Under the pieces are notes generated by a model. The model worked only from the letters and a program-made list of their open reading frames with translations, was not told the DNA's origin and made no database searches. From NCBI GenBank assembly GCA_023249275.1, contig JAHFCV010000101.1, positions 1 through 8,747 on the forward strand: a stretch of 8,747 bases of DNA, read 5' to 3'. Both the position numbers and the translations under genes were made by a program. Of the stretch, positions 1 through 5,973 are shown in pieces. The first letter of the stretch is position 1, and each line of letters starts with the position of its first letter. This DNA is from Candidatus Methanoperedens sp. GTDB taxonomy: Archaea > Halobacteriota > Methanosarcinia > Methanosarcinales > Methanoperedenaceae.

Positions 1-299
1 GAATCCATCTCAGGGCTCTTGCTCTCACAACCCTTACCCGTCGTAGGCTAGTAGGTACGTTACACCCACTACTACCTGATAGGCCGCAGACCCATCCTTG
101 GGCACCGGAGTTTTAGACCAAGGAACATTCCAGTATCTTTGATCTATCCGGTATTAGTCCCAGTTTCCCGGGGTTATCCCGGACCCAAGGGCAGGTTATC
201 CGCGTGTTACTGAGCAATTCGCCGAGGGCTTACCCCTCTCAACTCGCATGGCTTAGTCGGACCCCGATAGCAGTAGCCTCTGGCAGGATCAACCAGAGT
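1..299 (-). rRNA. 16S ribosomal RNA, 5' portion (partial)
   Basis: Read on the minus strand, the sequence opens with the archaeal small-subunit 5' signature (CTGGTTGATCCTGCCAGAGG). It continues through conserved early 16S segments: CTAAGCCATGCGAGT, GCTCAGTAACACG, GGATAACCTGCCCTTGGG, CGGCCTATCAGGTAGTAG and GAGAGCAAGAGCCC. These belong to the first ~300 nt of the gene, so the rest lies beyond the left edge. The 5' end at about 299 is set by analogy with archaeal 16S genes that begin ATTCTGG or ATTCCGG; here the bases are ACTCTGG, and the exact mature end could differ by a few bases. The CTCTGG/CCAGAG complementarity at the extreme 5' end is intact. The variant looks Methanosarcinales-like from memory, but placing it needs an alignment. 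Confidence 0.97.
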
Positions 300-348
300 T
301 CTTGTTATACACACTTTGAAGTTTTGTTTAAACTATCGGAATTTTAGG

Positions 349-379
349 AGGAACTATTATATAAGGTACAATAGTTCCT
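349..379 (-). other. 10-bp perfect hairpin in the 16S leader
   Basis: AGGAACTATT (349-358) and AATAGTTCCT (370-379) are exact reverse complements with an 11-nt loop. In transcript sense the hairpin ends about 50 nt before the mature 16S. It is a plausible processing or folding element of the pre-rRNA. Confidence 0.55.
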
Positions 380-430
380 TGTTAATCCCTATCTATCGAT
401 TGGAATTAACCGAACTGTCACGCCAACGTC

Positions 431-454
431 AGACGAGAACTTCCGTTCTTGTCT
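431..454 (-). other. GNRA-loop hairpin in the 16S leader
   Basis: In transcript sense the arms are AGACAAGAAC and GTTCTCGTCT around the tetraloop GGAA, which fits GNRA. Nine of ten positions pair, with one A-C mismatch. Flanking CCAAC and GTTGG at 472-476 and 423-427 could extend the fold. This looks like a structured element of the pre-rRNA leader; its role in processing is not shown by the sequence. Confidence 0.5.
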
Positions 455-630
455 CCATTTCATGTATCATGGTTGGAAGACAGCCCTTCACATTTAGGTT
501 TTACCTACAATCAGGGCCGACGCCAAATATAGACCATGAATTAAGGCGGTGATAAATAATCGTTGTATTTTTAACAACACAACATTCCTTTGTGTTTTAC
601 CACGCAGGAAACAATACTTATGTATTTTAC

Positions 631-640
631 CGTATATAAC
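631..640 (-). promoter_or_regulatory. Proximal rRNA promoter TATA box (P2)
   Basis: The minus strand reads GTTATATACG, sharing the core TTATATACG with the distal box at 774-783. A purine-rich GGGAAAG lies directly upstream, as expected of a TFB-recognition element. Initiation would fall near 605-610, leaving a leader of about 310 nt. Two similar boxes in series fit tandem rRNA promoters, which are common in archaea. Confidence 0.5.
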
Positions 641-647
641 ACTTTCC

Positions 648-681
648 CTCGTGTATGATTTTTAAGATTTTTATACACGAG
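648..681. repeat. 9-bp perfect inverted repeat between the rRNA promoters
   Basis: CTCGTGTAT (648-656) and ATACACGAG (673-681) are exact reverse complements around a 16-base AT-rich spacer. The repeat ends only 7 bp upstream (transcript sense) of the proximal TATA box. It could be a protein-binding site or a hairpin in the longer P1 transcript. Either reading is inference. Confidence 0.6.
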
Positions 682-773
682 ATCATGCCCAGAGTATTTT
701 CCGAGTCGGCGTATTTACGGTTTTACATATGCCTGATAACGTAGTTACCGGGCTCCCCTTGCTACAATTCCAT

Positions 774-783
774 CGTATATAAG
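774..783 (-). promoter_or_regulatory. Distal rRNA promoter TATA box (P1)
   Basis: The minus strand reads CTTATATACG, a good match to the archaeal TATA box (consensus near TTTATATA). The family rule of about 25 bp from box to start predicts initiation near 750-754, about 450 nt ahead of the 16S. The box sits just 30 bp beyond the DUF1284 stop codon, so it is placed to drive rRNA and not DUF1284. This is a pattern-based call. Confidence 0.6.
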
Positions 784-813
784 AGTTGCGGACATGAATA
801 TTATAATCAAAGT

Positions 814-1176
814 TTAATTAAAACAAACCTCCAGATATCCGCAGTTCATGCAAAATTTGGCTTTCCATTCATCCATAATCCCGGGTAATCTGGCAGAAAT
901 CATCTTCCAGTCAACCATCATGCCGGGTTTAAATCCAAGAAGTTTCAGGGCTTCCTTATCCTGGAACTGGATTTTTTCATCAGTATAGTCACCATTCGAA
1001 CATTTGTTATCTTTTAAATAGGGGCATCGGGCGCAGACCTCGTCCGGTCCTGCTACTATTTCCACGTTTTCTTTGCCGACTACTGAATAGATGTTCCTGA
1101 TAAAATCCTCTGAATAGCCTTCGCCTCTGAAAAAATTAAGGCATATGAGATGATGACCACGGAGTTTTGCTTTCAT
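814..1176 (-). CDS. DUF1284 family cysteine-rich protein, putative metal or Fe-S binding
   Basis: This 120-residue protein begins with the hallmark LRGHHLICL (residues 5-13) of the DUF1284 family, whose function is not established. It carries two cysteine clusters: C48-x2-C51-x7-C59 and C109-x2-C112-x5-C118. That arrangement suggests an iron-sulfur cluster or zinc site, which is inference from the spacing. Length is typical for the family and no signal peptide or membrane segment is visible, so it should be cytosolic. It is divergent from pncB, with a minus-strand TATA-like TTATTAATATG at 1204-1214 that would place initiation at or very near the ATG, making the mRNA leaderless or nearly so. 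The rRNA promoter begins about 30 bp past its stop. Confidence 0.85.
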   Translation of the reverse strand: MKAKLRGHHLICLNFFRGEGYSEDFIRNIYSVVGKENVEIVAGPDEVCARCPYLKDNKCSNGDYTDEKIQFQDKEALKLLGFKPGMMVDWKMISARLPGIMDEWKAKFCMNCGYLEVCFN

Positions 1177-1203
1177 GGATGACTACGCAAAAAGCCTCTA
1201 ATC

Positions 1204-1247
1204 ATATTAATAATTTTGTGAAAAAGATTTTAGAAACTTTTAATTAT
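1204..1247. promoter_or_regulatory. Divergent promoters for the DUF1284 gene (-) and pncB (+)
   Basis: The 95-bp AT-rich gap between the two start codons holds a TATA-like box for each strand: TTATTAATATG on minus (1204-1214) and CTTTTAATTAT on plus (1237-1247). Both lie about 25-35 bp from the chosen start codons, which predicts leaderless or near-leaderless mRNAs. Neither gene has a Shine-Dalgarno sequence, in agreement. Confidence 0.5.
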
Positions 1248-1271
1248 CCATCCATCCCATCACTTCATTAC

Positions 1272-2618
1272 ATGACAGAAGCGCTCCGCACCGACCTTTA
1301 CCAGCTTACCATGATGCAGGCATACTGGAAATCAGGGCATAATCCGGAAGCCACTTTCGACTATTTCGTCAGGAAAATACCCTTCGGCTCCTACCTTATC
1401 ACCGCAGGGCTGACCTATGTTCTTGAATACATCGAGAACCTGCGTTTTGAGGATGATGATATCGAATACTTAAGGACGCAGGGTTTTGACGATGAGTTCC
1501 TTATGCACCTGCGGGATTTGCGGTTCACGGGCGATATCCTCGCCATGCCAGAAGGCAGCATCGCTTTCCCTCTTGAACCCATAATCAGGGTAACCGCCCC
1601 CATAATGGAAGCACAGCTTATCGAAACCTTCCTGTTAAACAAAATGAACTTCTCAACCCTGATAGCTACCAAAGCATCGCGTGTGGTCTATGCAGCAAAA
1701 GGAAGGGCAATCGCGGAATTCGGGCTGCGCCGCGCGCAGGGTGACGGGCATCTTGAGGCTACCCGCGCCACATACATCGGCGGCTGCGCCTCCACATCCA
1801 ACGTGCTTGCCGGGAAAAAGCTCGGAATACCAGTGTCAGGAACGATGGCGCATTCTTTTGTTACGAGTTTTGACCATGAGATTGACTCATACCGCGCCTA
1901 TGCTGACGCATTCCCGAAACGGTGTTTCCTGCTCATTGATACCTATAACAGCATAGAAGGCGCGAAAAAAGCAGTAATTGTGGGAAAAGAGCTTGAAAAG
2001 AAGGGCGAGAGACTCCTTGGGGTAAGGCTTGACAGCGGGGATTTGTGTGAACTCTCAAAACAGGTACGCAGAATACTTGACGAGGCGGGGCTTGATTATG
2101 TCAAAATAGTTGCAAGCGGTGACCTCAATGAATGGAAAATAGACGAACTTATGAAAAAAGGCGCGCAAATTGATATGTTCGGCGTAGGCACCGAACTCAT
2201 CACCGGCAGGCCGACACCTGCGCTGGATGGGATTTACAAGCTCTCTGATGTAGTTGAGCACGGCAGGCATATTCCCAAGATGAAGCTTTCTGAAGAGACT
2301 GTGAAAGCCACGCTTCCGGGGAGAAAAATGGTATGGCGTGTCTTTGAGAATGGAAGCTTCAAACAAGACGTTATATCGCTGGACGATGAAGCGGTTGATA
2401 ATGGAATTCCTTTACTGGAACAGGCTGTTAAAAACGGAAAAATCGTTTGCGACAGACCATCGCTTGATGAGATAAGGCAGATAGCAGCCGAAAACTTCTC
2501 GAATTTACCCGATAAATATAAGAAACTCGACGGGGCGCCGGTGTATCAGGTTGAGTTCAGCCCCGGATTGACTGCCCTTCGAGAAACTATTGTTGAAAAA
2601 ATAAAAAGGGAAGAATAG
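1272..2618 (+). CDS. pncB: Nicotinate phosphoribosyltransferase
   Basis: This 448-residue enzyme joins nicotinate to PRPP, with ATP hydrolysis, to give nicotinate mononucleotide in NAD salvage. Family hallmarks are plain: TDLYQLTMMQAYW (7-19), FDYFVRKIPFGSYLITAGL (29-47), a conserved glycine-rich stretch at 169-190 followed by TMAHSF with His194 (the position of the phosphorylated histidine in this family), IDTYNS (222-227), GVRLDSGDL (250-258) and FGVGTELITG (303-312). The frame is open upstream to an ATG at 1167, but that would overlap the divergent DUF1284 start and add 35 residues unlike the family. The ATG at 1272 puts the TDLYQLTM motif at the very N terminus, as is usual, and sits about 25 bp past a TATA box. 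The next gene follows after 12 nt, so the two are probably co-transcribed. Confidence 0.95.
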   Translation: MTEALRTDLYQLTMMQAYWKSGHNPEATFDYFVRKIPFGSYLITAGLTYVLEYIENLRFEDDDIEYLRTQGFDDEFLMHLRDLRFTGDILAMPEGSIAFPLEPIIRVTAPIMEAQLIETFLLNKMNFSTLIATKASRVVYAAKGRAIAEFGLRRAQGDGHLEATRATYIGGCASTSNVLAGKKLGIPVSGTMAHSFVTSFDHEIDSYRAYADAFPKRCFLLIDTYNSIEGAKKAVIVGKELEKKGERLLGVRLDSGDLCELSKQVRRILDEAGLDYVKIVASGDLNEWKIDELMKKGAQIDMFGVGTELITGRPTPALDGIYKLSDVVEHGRHIPKMKLSEETVKATLPGRKMVWRVFENGSFKQDVISLDDEAVDNGIPLLEQAVKNGKIVCDRPSLDEIRQIAAENFSNLPDKYKKLDGAPVYQVEFSPGLTALRETIVEKIKREE

Positions 2619-2630
2619 TTAGAAACAACA

Positions 2631-3581
2631 ATGAAGCCACTTGAAAAACTAAAAAGCAAATACACTGGCTGCATGGTTGGCGCTGCCATAGGCGATGCGC
2701 TTGGGAAGCAGAATGAGGGACGGAAAAGAGAAGAAATTCTCAGCAGGGGTTATGTAACGGATTACGGGAAAGCAGAAGCCGGATGCCCAGGTGAGAAGCT
2801 CGGGGCGGGGCAGTATACGGATGATACGGAACAGATGATTGTCCTTTCGCAATCAATAATCGAGTGTGACGGATTCAATGCAGGGGATTTCGCTCGAAGG
2901 ATAGCGAAGTGGGGCGCTGATGCCATGAATGACCCGGTGAGGAAATCCCTTGTAGGTCCTTCAAGCGCTGCTGCAATAACGCGATTGAATTCGGGAATAA
3001 GCTGGAAGGAAGCCGGAAGCGATACTTCATCATGCGGCTCTGCCATGAGGGTTGCGCCGATTGGGCTTTTCTATAAAGACATGGATGAAATAGAATCGAA
3101 TGCCGTCCTTTCTTCCATTCCCACGCATAACAGTAAAGGCGCGCTTGGTGGAGCAGTCGCTATTGCAATAGGAGTTGGATGCGCGCTTCTGGATATGGGT
3201 TGTTTTGAAATCATAAAAGAAACCTCTATAAGAGTGTCAAAATATGATACACGGCTTGCAAAAAAGATCCGGCTTTCATTTGAGAAAATGGAAAAAGAAC
3301 CGGATGAAATGTTCGCTGAACTGGGAACATCTTATTTAGTATACGATACCGTTCCTTGCGCCTTTTATTGTCTTTCAAGACATTTTGAAGCCCCTGAAAA
3401 AGCAATAATCGAAGCCGTGAATGCAGGCGGAGATACCGATTCGATTGCCTGCATGACAGGCGCATTGTGCGGGGCTTTGTATGGAGTTGATGTGTTTTTA
3501 GAGAAATGGTTAAAAGGGCTTGAAAATAAAGAGATGATAGAATATCTTGCCAATATGATATTTAATAAAAGTCGAAATTAA
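2631..3581 (+). CDS. ADP-ribosylglycohydrolase family protein (DraG/ARH-like)
   Basis: A 316-residue protein of the ADP-ribosylglycohydrolase superfamily, which removes ADP-ribose from proteins or small molecules using a binuclear metal centre. The metal-binding motifs of the fold are present in order: GAAIGDALG near the N terminus (17-25), YTDDTE (62-67), SCGSAMR (134-140) and NAGGDTDS (264-271). The length is typical and no signal peptide is visible. It starts 12 nt after pncB with no strong ribosome-binding site, so translation may depend on coupling. Pairing with pncB suggests a role in NAD/ADP-ribose recycling, but the substrate cannot be read from sequence. It need not be the nitrogenase-reactivating DraG, because no nitrogenase or DraT gene is seen here. 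Confidence 0.9.
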   Translation: MKPLEKLKSKYTGCMVGAAIGDALGKQNEGRKREEILSRGYVTDYGKAEAGCPGEKLGAGQYTDDTEQMIVLSQSIIECDGFNAGDFARRIAKWGADAMNDPVRKSLVGPSSAAAITRLNSGISWKEAGSDTSSCGSAMRVAPIGLFYKDMDEIESNAVLSSIPTHNSKGALGGAVAIAIGVGCALLDMGCFEIIKETSIRVSKYDTRLAKKIRLSFEKMEKEPDEMFAELGTSYLVYDTVPCAFYCLSRHFEAPEKAIIEAVNAGGDTDSIACMTGALCGALYGVDVFLEKWLKGLENKEMIEYLANMIFNKSRN

Positions 3582-3610
3582 TAAAAAAATTATAAATGCC
3601 TGTTGCGATA

Positions 3611-3640
3611 AGTTTATATACTACATGTAGTAATATATAA
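3611..3640 (+). promoter_or_regulatory. gar1-tfb promoter with a palindrome overlapping the TATA box
   Basis: TTTATATA at 3613-3620 is a near-ideal archaeal TATA box in the 79-bp gap after the glycohydrolase gene, predicting initiation near 3640-3645. A perfect 14-bp palindrome, TACTACATGTAGTA (3619-3632), begins inside the box and covers the region just downstream of it. This is the usual place for an operator that blocks TBP/TFB or polymerase. Which protein binds is unknown. Confidence 0.7.
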
Positions 3641-3643
3641 CTC

Positions 3644-3660
3644 TTTCGTTCGAGGCGAAA
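3644..3660 (+). promoter_or_regulatory. Leader hairpin presenting the gar1 ribosome-binding site
   Basis: TTTCG (3644-3648) pairs with CGAAA (3656-3660) around a 7-nt loop holding GAGG, the likely Shine-Dalgarno sequence, 5 nt before the TTG start. With initiation near 3642 this hairpin would make up essentially the whole leader. The stem is short (5 bp), so its stability is modest. Confidence 0.4.
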
Positions 3661-3906
3661 TTGAAACGATTGGGAACTGTACTTCATACTACTGATAATC
3701 TATTGATAGTCTGCGCTGATAAAACAATCAAAACAGATGCTTTATTTGCAAATTCAATGGTTATCACGAAAACCATGAAAAAAATCGGGAAGGTAAAAGA
3801 AGTTTTCGGCCCGGTAAATGCTCCTTACATTTCCATCAAGCTATTCAATGAAATTAAAGATATTGAAATCACGAAACTGAAAAACGAAAGAGTCTATTTG
3901 GCATAG
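3661..3906 (+). CDS. gar1: H/ACA RNA-protein complex component Gar1
   Basis: An 81-residue small basic protein matching archaeal Gar1, the subunit of box H/ACA ribonucleoproteins that contacts Cbf5 and helps product turnover in guided pseudouridylation of rRNA. The opening MKRLGTVLH, the VKEVFGPVNAPYISIK core (45-60) and the short C terminus are the usual pattern of the beta-barrel domain. The start is TTG, chosen because the MKRLG beginning is characteristic and GAGG lies 5 nt upstream; a second TTG 9 nt on would remove it. The gene is 16 nt ahead of tfb. The gar1-tfb pairing is a recurrent arrangement in Euryarchaeota, which supports the call. No glycine/arginine-rich tails are present, as expected in archaea. 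Confidence 0.88.
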   Translation: MKRLGTVLHTTDNLLIVCADKTIKTDALFANSMVITKTMKKIGKVKEVFGPVNAPYISIKLFNEIKDIEITKLKNERVYLA

Positions 3907-3922
3907 AAGGAAGGATATATAA

Positions 3923-4936
3923 ATGGCAGAAATCGAGAAGGAAAAGGAAATTGAGAAGACTGAACGCGAGAAAATAAGAGAGGGCATCAAACAAAAAAAG
4001 GAGAAAGAAAAGGTCGGTCAGTTTGAAAAGGCTACAGTTGTGTGCCCTGAGTGCGGGAGTCATACCCTTGTGCATGACTATGAGCGGGCTGAACTGGTAT
4101 GCAACGAATGCGGACTTGTGGTAGACGCTGACTTTATTGACCAGGGACCTGAGTGGAGGGCTTTTGACCACGACCAGAGGATGAAGCGCTCCCGTGTCGG
4201 CGCTCCAATGACCTACACAATCCACGATAAAGGTTTATCCACAATGATAGACTGGCGAAACCGTGATTCATACGGCAAATCCATCTCATCAAAAAGCAGG
4301 GCGCAGCTTTACCGCCTGAGAAAATGGCAGCGCCGCATCCGTGTAAGCAATGCGACCGAGAGGAACCTCGCTTTTGCCCTTTCCGAACTTGACAGGATGG
4401 CTTCAGCGCTGGGTTTATCGCAGAACGTCAGGGAAACCGCTGCGGTCGTATATCGCAAGGCGGTTGATAAGAACCTTATCAGGGGACGCAGTATTGAAGG
4501 CGTGGCAGCCGCGGCGTTATATTCAGCATGCAGGCAGTGCAATGTCCCAAGAACCCTCGATGAAATAGGGGAAGTATCAAGGGTGAGCAGGAAGGAAATC
4601 GGAAGAACCTACAGGTTCATCTCAAGGGAACTTGGATTAAAACTGATTCCCACGTCGCCCATAGATTATGTGCCGCGCTTCTGCTCTGGATTGACACTTC
4701 GCGGAGAGGTGCAGTCAAAGGCAGTTGAGATACTGAGGCAGGCTTCTGAAAAAGAACTCACAAGCGGGCGCGGTCCTACAGGGGTTGCTGCCGCGGCGAT
4801 ATATATTTCATCAATCCTTTGCGGAGACCGAAGAACCCAGCGCGAGGTTGCAGAGGTCGCCGGTATCACTGAAGTGACCATCCGTAACAGGTACAAGGAA
4901 CTGGCTGAAGAACTGGATATCGAAATAATCCTTTAA
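3923..4936 (+). CDS. tfb: Transcription initiation factor B (TFB)
   Basis: A 337-residue TFIIB homologue that bridges TBP-bound promoters and RNA polymerase. The N-terminal zinc ribbon has C41-x2-C44 and C60-x2-C63. The B-reader/linker follows with GPEWRAFD and the invariant block around residues 84-118. Two cyclin-like repeats fill roughly 140-235 and 240-333, with the characteristic GRSIEGVAAAALY (188-200) and GRGPTGVAAAAIY (282-294). A C-terminal helix-turn-helix for BRE recognition lies near 304-323. Residues 1-32 are an unusually Lys/Glu-rich extension. GGAAGG lies about 10 nt before the ATG. The sequence is close to what I recall of Methanosarcina TFB, supporting Methanosarcinales affinity. 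Confidence 0.98.
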   Translation: MAEIEKEKEIEKTEREKIREGIKQKKEKEKVGQFEKATVVCPECGSHTLVHDYERAELVCNECGLVVDADFIDQGPEWRAFDHDQRMKRSRVGAPMTYTIHDKGLSTMIDWRNRDSYGKSISSKSRAQLYRLRKWQRRIRVSNATERNLAFALSELDRMASALGLSQNVRETAAVVYRKAVDKNLIRGRSIEGVAAAALYSACRQCNVPRTLDEIGEVSRVSRKEIGRTYRFISRELGLKLIPTSPIDYVPRFCSGLTLRGEVQSKAVEILRQASEKELTSGRGPTGVAAAAIYISSILCGDRRTQREVAEVAGITEVTIRNRYKELAEELDIEIIL

Positions 4937-4940
4937 TGTA

Positions 4941-5108
4941 ATGTACGTCAAGGATTCCATCATAGAAGCGCAGATCGAGAAAGACCTGAAAAAGCAGCAC
5001 CTGAAAGGCAGGATTGAAGAGGTTGAGCGCCAGTTAAAACTTCAGGTTAAAGGTAAAAATCGATGTTCTGCTCTTCAGGAACGATTGGAAACACTAGAGG
5101 GGAATTAA
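4941..5108 (+). CDS. Small charged alpha-helical protein of unknown function (55 aa)
   Basis: An ATG 4 nt after the tfb stop opens a 55-codon frame ending in TAA. The product starts MYVKDSIIEAQIEKDLKKQH and is rich in Lys, Glu, Gln and Leu. It is predicted by eye to be mostly helical, with coiled-coil character in residues 9-35 and 44-53, and a single Cys42. No membrane segment or known domain is recognised. The tight spacing behind tfb suggests translational coupling in the gar1-tfb operon. The final codons overlap a terminator-like hairpin. It is short enough to be missed by routine annotation. I do not recognise the family; a chance ORF is possible but the position and composition favour a real gene. 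Confidence 0.6.
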   Translation: MYVKDSIIEAQIEKDLKKQHLKGRIEEVERQLKLQVKGKNRCSALQERLETLEGN

Positions 5109-5131
5109 ACCTCCTCTCGGACTGATTTTTT
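5096..5131 (+). terminator. Hairpin plus T-tract between the tfb operon and mptE
   Basis: AGAGGGG (5096-5102) pairs with CC and CCTCT (5110-5117), with one bulged T and an AATTAAA loop. A T6 tract follows at 5126-5131. Archaeal termination relies chiefly on T-rich runs, so this may end the gar1-tfb transcript or attenuate read-through into mptE, which starts only 8 bp later. Confidence 0.4.
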
Positions 5132-5138
5132 GCGCTAA

Positions 5139-5798
5139 ATGAAATTTGAAAATTGGGACCCCATCTACAAGTCAATTCTTGAAGATATGGGTTTTGACAG
5201 GACAAAGGATGAGCGTGCGGCACTCCTACTTTCCGGGATGCTTGAAGTTAAGGCAAGAGAAAGAAATGAGGTTGTGGGAATAGACGCTCTTCGAAAAACC
5301 ATTAAGGGAAAGGATATTCTTGTATGCGGGAAGGCGCCGACGCTTGCAGGCGAACTCATTAATGTGGATTTTGGGAAATACGTGACGCTCGCTGCTGACG
5401 GCGCCACAAGCGTTTTGATGAAAAATGGCATTATACCCGACATTATTGTTACCGACCTTGACGGCAATATGGATGATGAAGCAAGGGCAAATGAACAGGG
5501 CGCAATAATGGTGGTGCATGCCCACGGCGATAACATGGAGGCGCTGCGAAAGGAAGTGCCGGGGCTAAAAAAGGTCATAGGGACGACGCAATCAAAACCC
5601 CTCATGAACGTCTATAATTTCGGGGGGTTTACAGACGGGGACAGGTGTGTGTTTCTTGCGAAAGAAATGGGGGCGAGGTCAATTAGGTTAATCGGGTTTG
5701 ATTTTAAGGATGGGAATGTTACGCCGCTTAAGAAGAAAAAGCTCATGTGGGCTGAGAGGTTGATAGGTATGGCGATGGGTGAGAGGGGCGTTAGATGA
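5139..5798 (+). CDS. mptE: 6-hydroxymethyl-7,8-dihydropterin pyrophosphokinase, MptE type
   Basis: A 219-residue protein of the archaeal MptE/DUF115 family. It transfers diphosphate from ATP to 6-hydroxymethyl-7,8-dihydropterin in the pathway to tetrahydromethanopterin, the C1 carrier of methanogens and their methane-oxidising relatives. Visible motifs include ADGAT (86-90), TDLDG (105-109), VHAHGDN (126-132), QSKPL (151-155) and FGGFTDGDRCVFLA (161-174), whose acidic residues fit metal-nucleotide binding, then IGFDF (185-189). An in-frame TAA abuts the ATG (5136-5138), so this is the earliest possible start. There is no Shine-Dalgarno and only 8 bp to the preceding T-tract. Transcription therefore either reads through from tfb or starts within the upstream small ORF. 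Confidence 0.92.
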   Translation: MKFENWDPIYKSILEDMGFDRTKDERAALLLSGMLEVKARERNEVVGIDALRKTIKGKDILVCGKAPTLAGELINVDFGKYVTLAADGATSVLMKNGIIPDIIVTDLDGNMDDEARANEQGAIMVVHAHGDNMEALRKEVPGLKKVIGTTQSKPLMNVYNFGGFTDGDRCVFLAKEMGARSIRLIGFDFKDGNVTPLKKKKLMWAERLIGMAMGERGVR

Positions 5799-5826
5799 TG
5801 TATTATATTGTTTTAAATTATACCTT
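5799..5826 (+). terminator. AT/T-rich end region of mptE
   Basis: Directly after the mptE stop the sequence becomes very AT-rich on the plus strand, with GTTTT and CTTTT runs, and T-rich stretches continue to about 5860. No stem precedes them. T-runs alone are sufficient signals in archaea, so this is a weak candidate terminator. Confidence 0.3.
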
Positions 5827-5973
5827 TTATGTCTCTGTTTTCTCTTTATTTATCAAATATTCCTTTTGCTTCTCAAGAAGTGCAAGTTGTGTTTGAATAT
5901 TCTTTATTTCATATTTCTTTAGTTTTAATCTGAATTTTTGGCACTGTCCTAATTTAGAATACTTAATTGAAAA
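5827..5973 (-). pseudogene. Remnant reading frame encoding a coiled-coil C terminus
   Basis: On the minus strand a 48-codon open stretch ends at TAA 5827-5829 and has no in-frame ATG. Its lower part contains KKYEIKNIQTQLALLEKQ, in which I, I, L, L and a later L fall at 3-4 heptad spacing. That is a clean coiled-coil pattern unlikely in random AT-rich DNA. The upper part runs into the end of the IS1-like fragment (stop at 5949), so the original gene was probably cut by an insertion. Family unknown; the call is tentative. Confidence 0.35.

Larger units (their letters stand above)
300..773 (-). other. Pre-16S rRNA leader / non-coding region
   Basis: About 500 bases separate the 16S 5' end from the DUF1284 gene and hold no convincing gene. 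Read on the minus strand, they contain two TATA-like boxes, an inverted repeat between them, and two hairpins nearer the 16S end. This is what an archaeal rRNA operon leader should look like. Archaeal pre-16S RNA is normally cut at a bulge-helix-bulge formed between leader and trailer. The trailer is outside the window, so that motif cannot be tested here. A 78-codon plus-strand ORF at 316-552 lies inside this leader and is rejected as chance. Confidence 0.7.

Noticed and set aside
316..552. 78-codon plus-strand ORF in the rRNA leader
   Set aside because: It lies within the transcribed 16S leader on the opposite strand, has no promoter or RBS, and its composition resembles no protein family.
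1167..1271. Upstream 35-residue extension of pncB from the ATG at 1167
   Set aside because: It overlaps the divergent DUF1284 start, adds sequence unlike the family, and would be lost with the TATA-predicted start near 1268-1270.
1681..1956. 91-codon plus-strand ORF inside pncB
   Set aside because: Out-of-frame shadow of pncB, whose conserved motifs span the same bases.
3914..3921. ATATATAA directly ahead of tfb as a second promoter
   Set aside because: Initiation about 25 bp later would fall inside the tfb coding region; the AT run is better read as spacer between GGAAGG and the ATG.
3869..4225. 118-codon minus-strand ORF opposite the start of tfb
   Set aside because: Its Leu/Phe-rich stretch is the antisense of the Lys/Glu-rich TFB N terminus, not a real membrane protein.
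5165..5605. 146-codon minus-strand ORF opposite mptE
   Set aside because: Antisense shadow of a clearly conserved gene; its serine-rich, low-complexity translation shows no family pattern.
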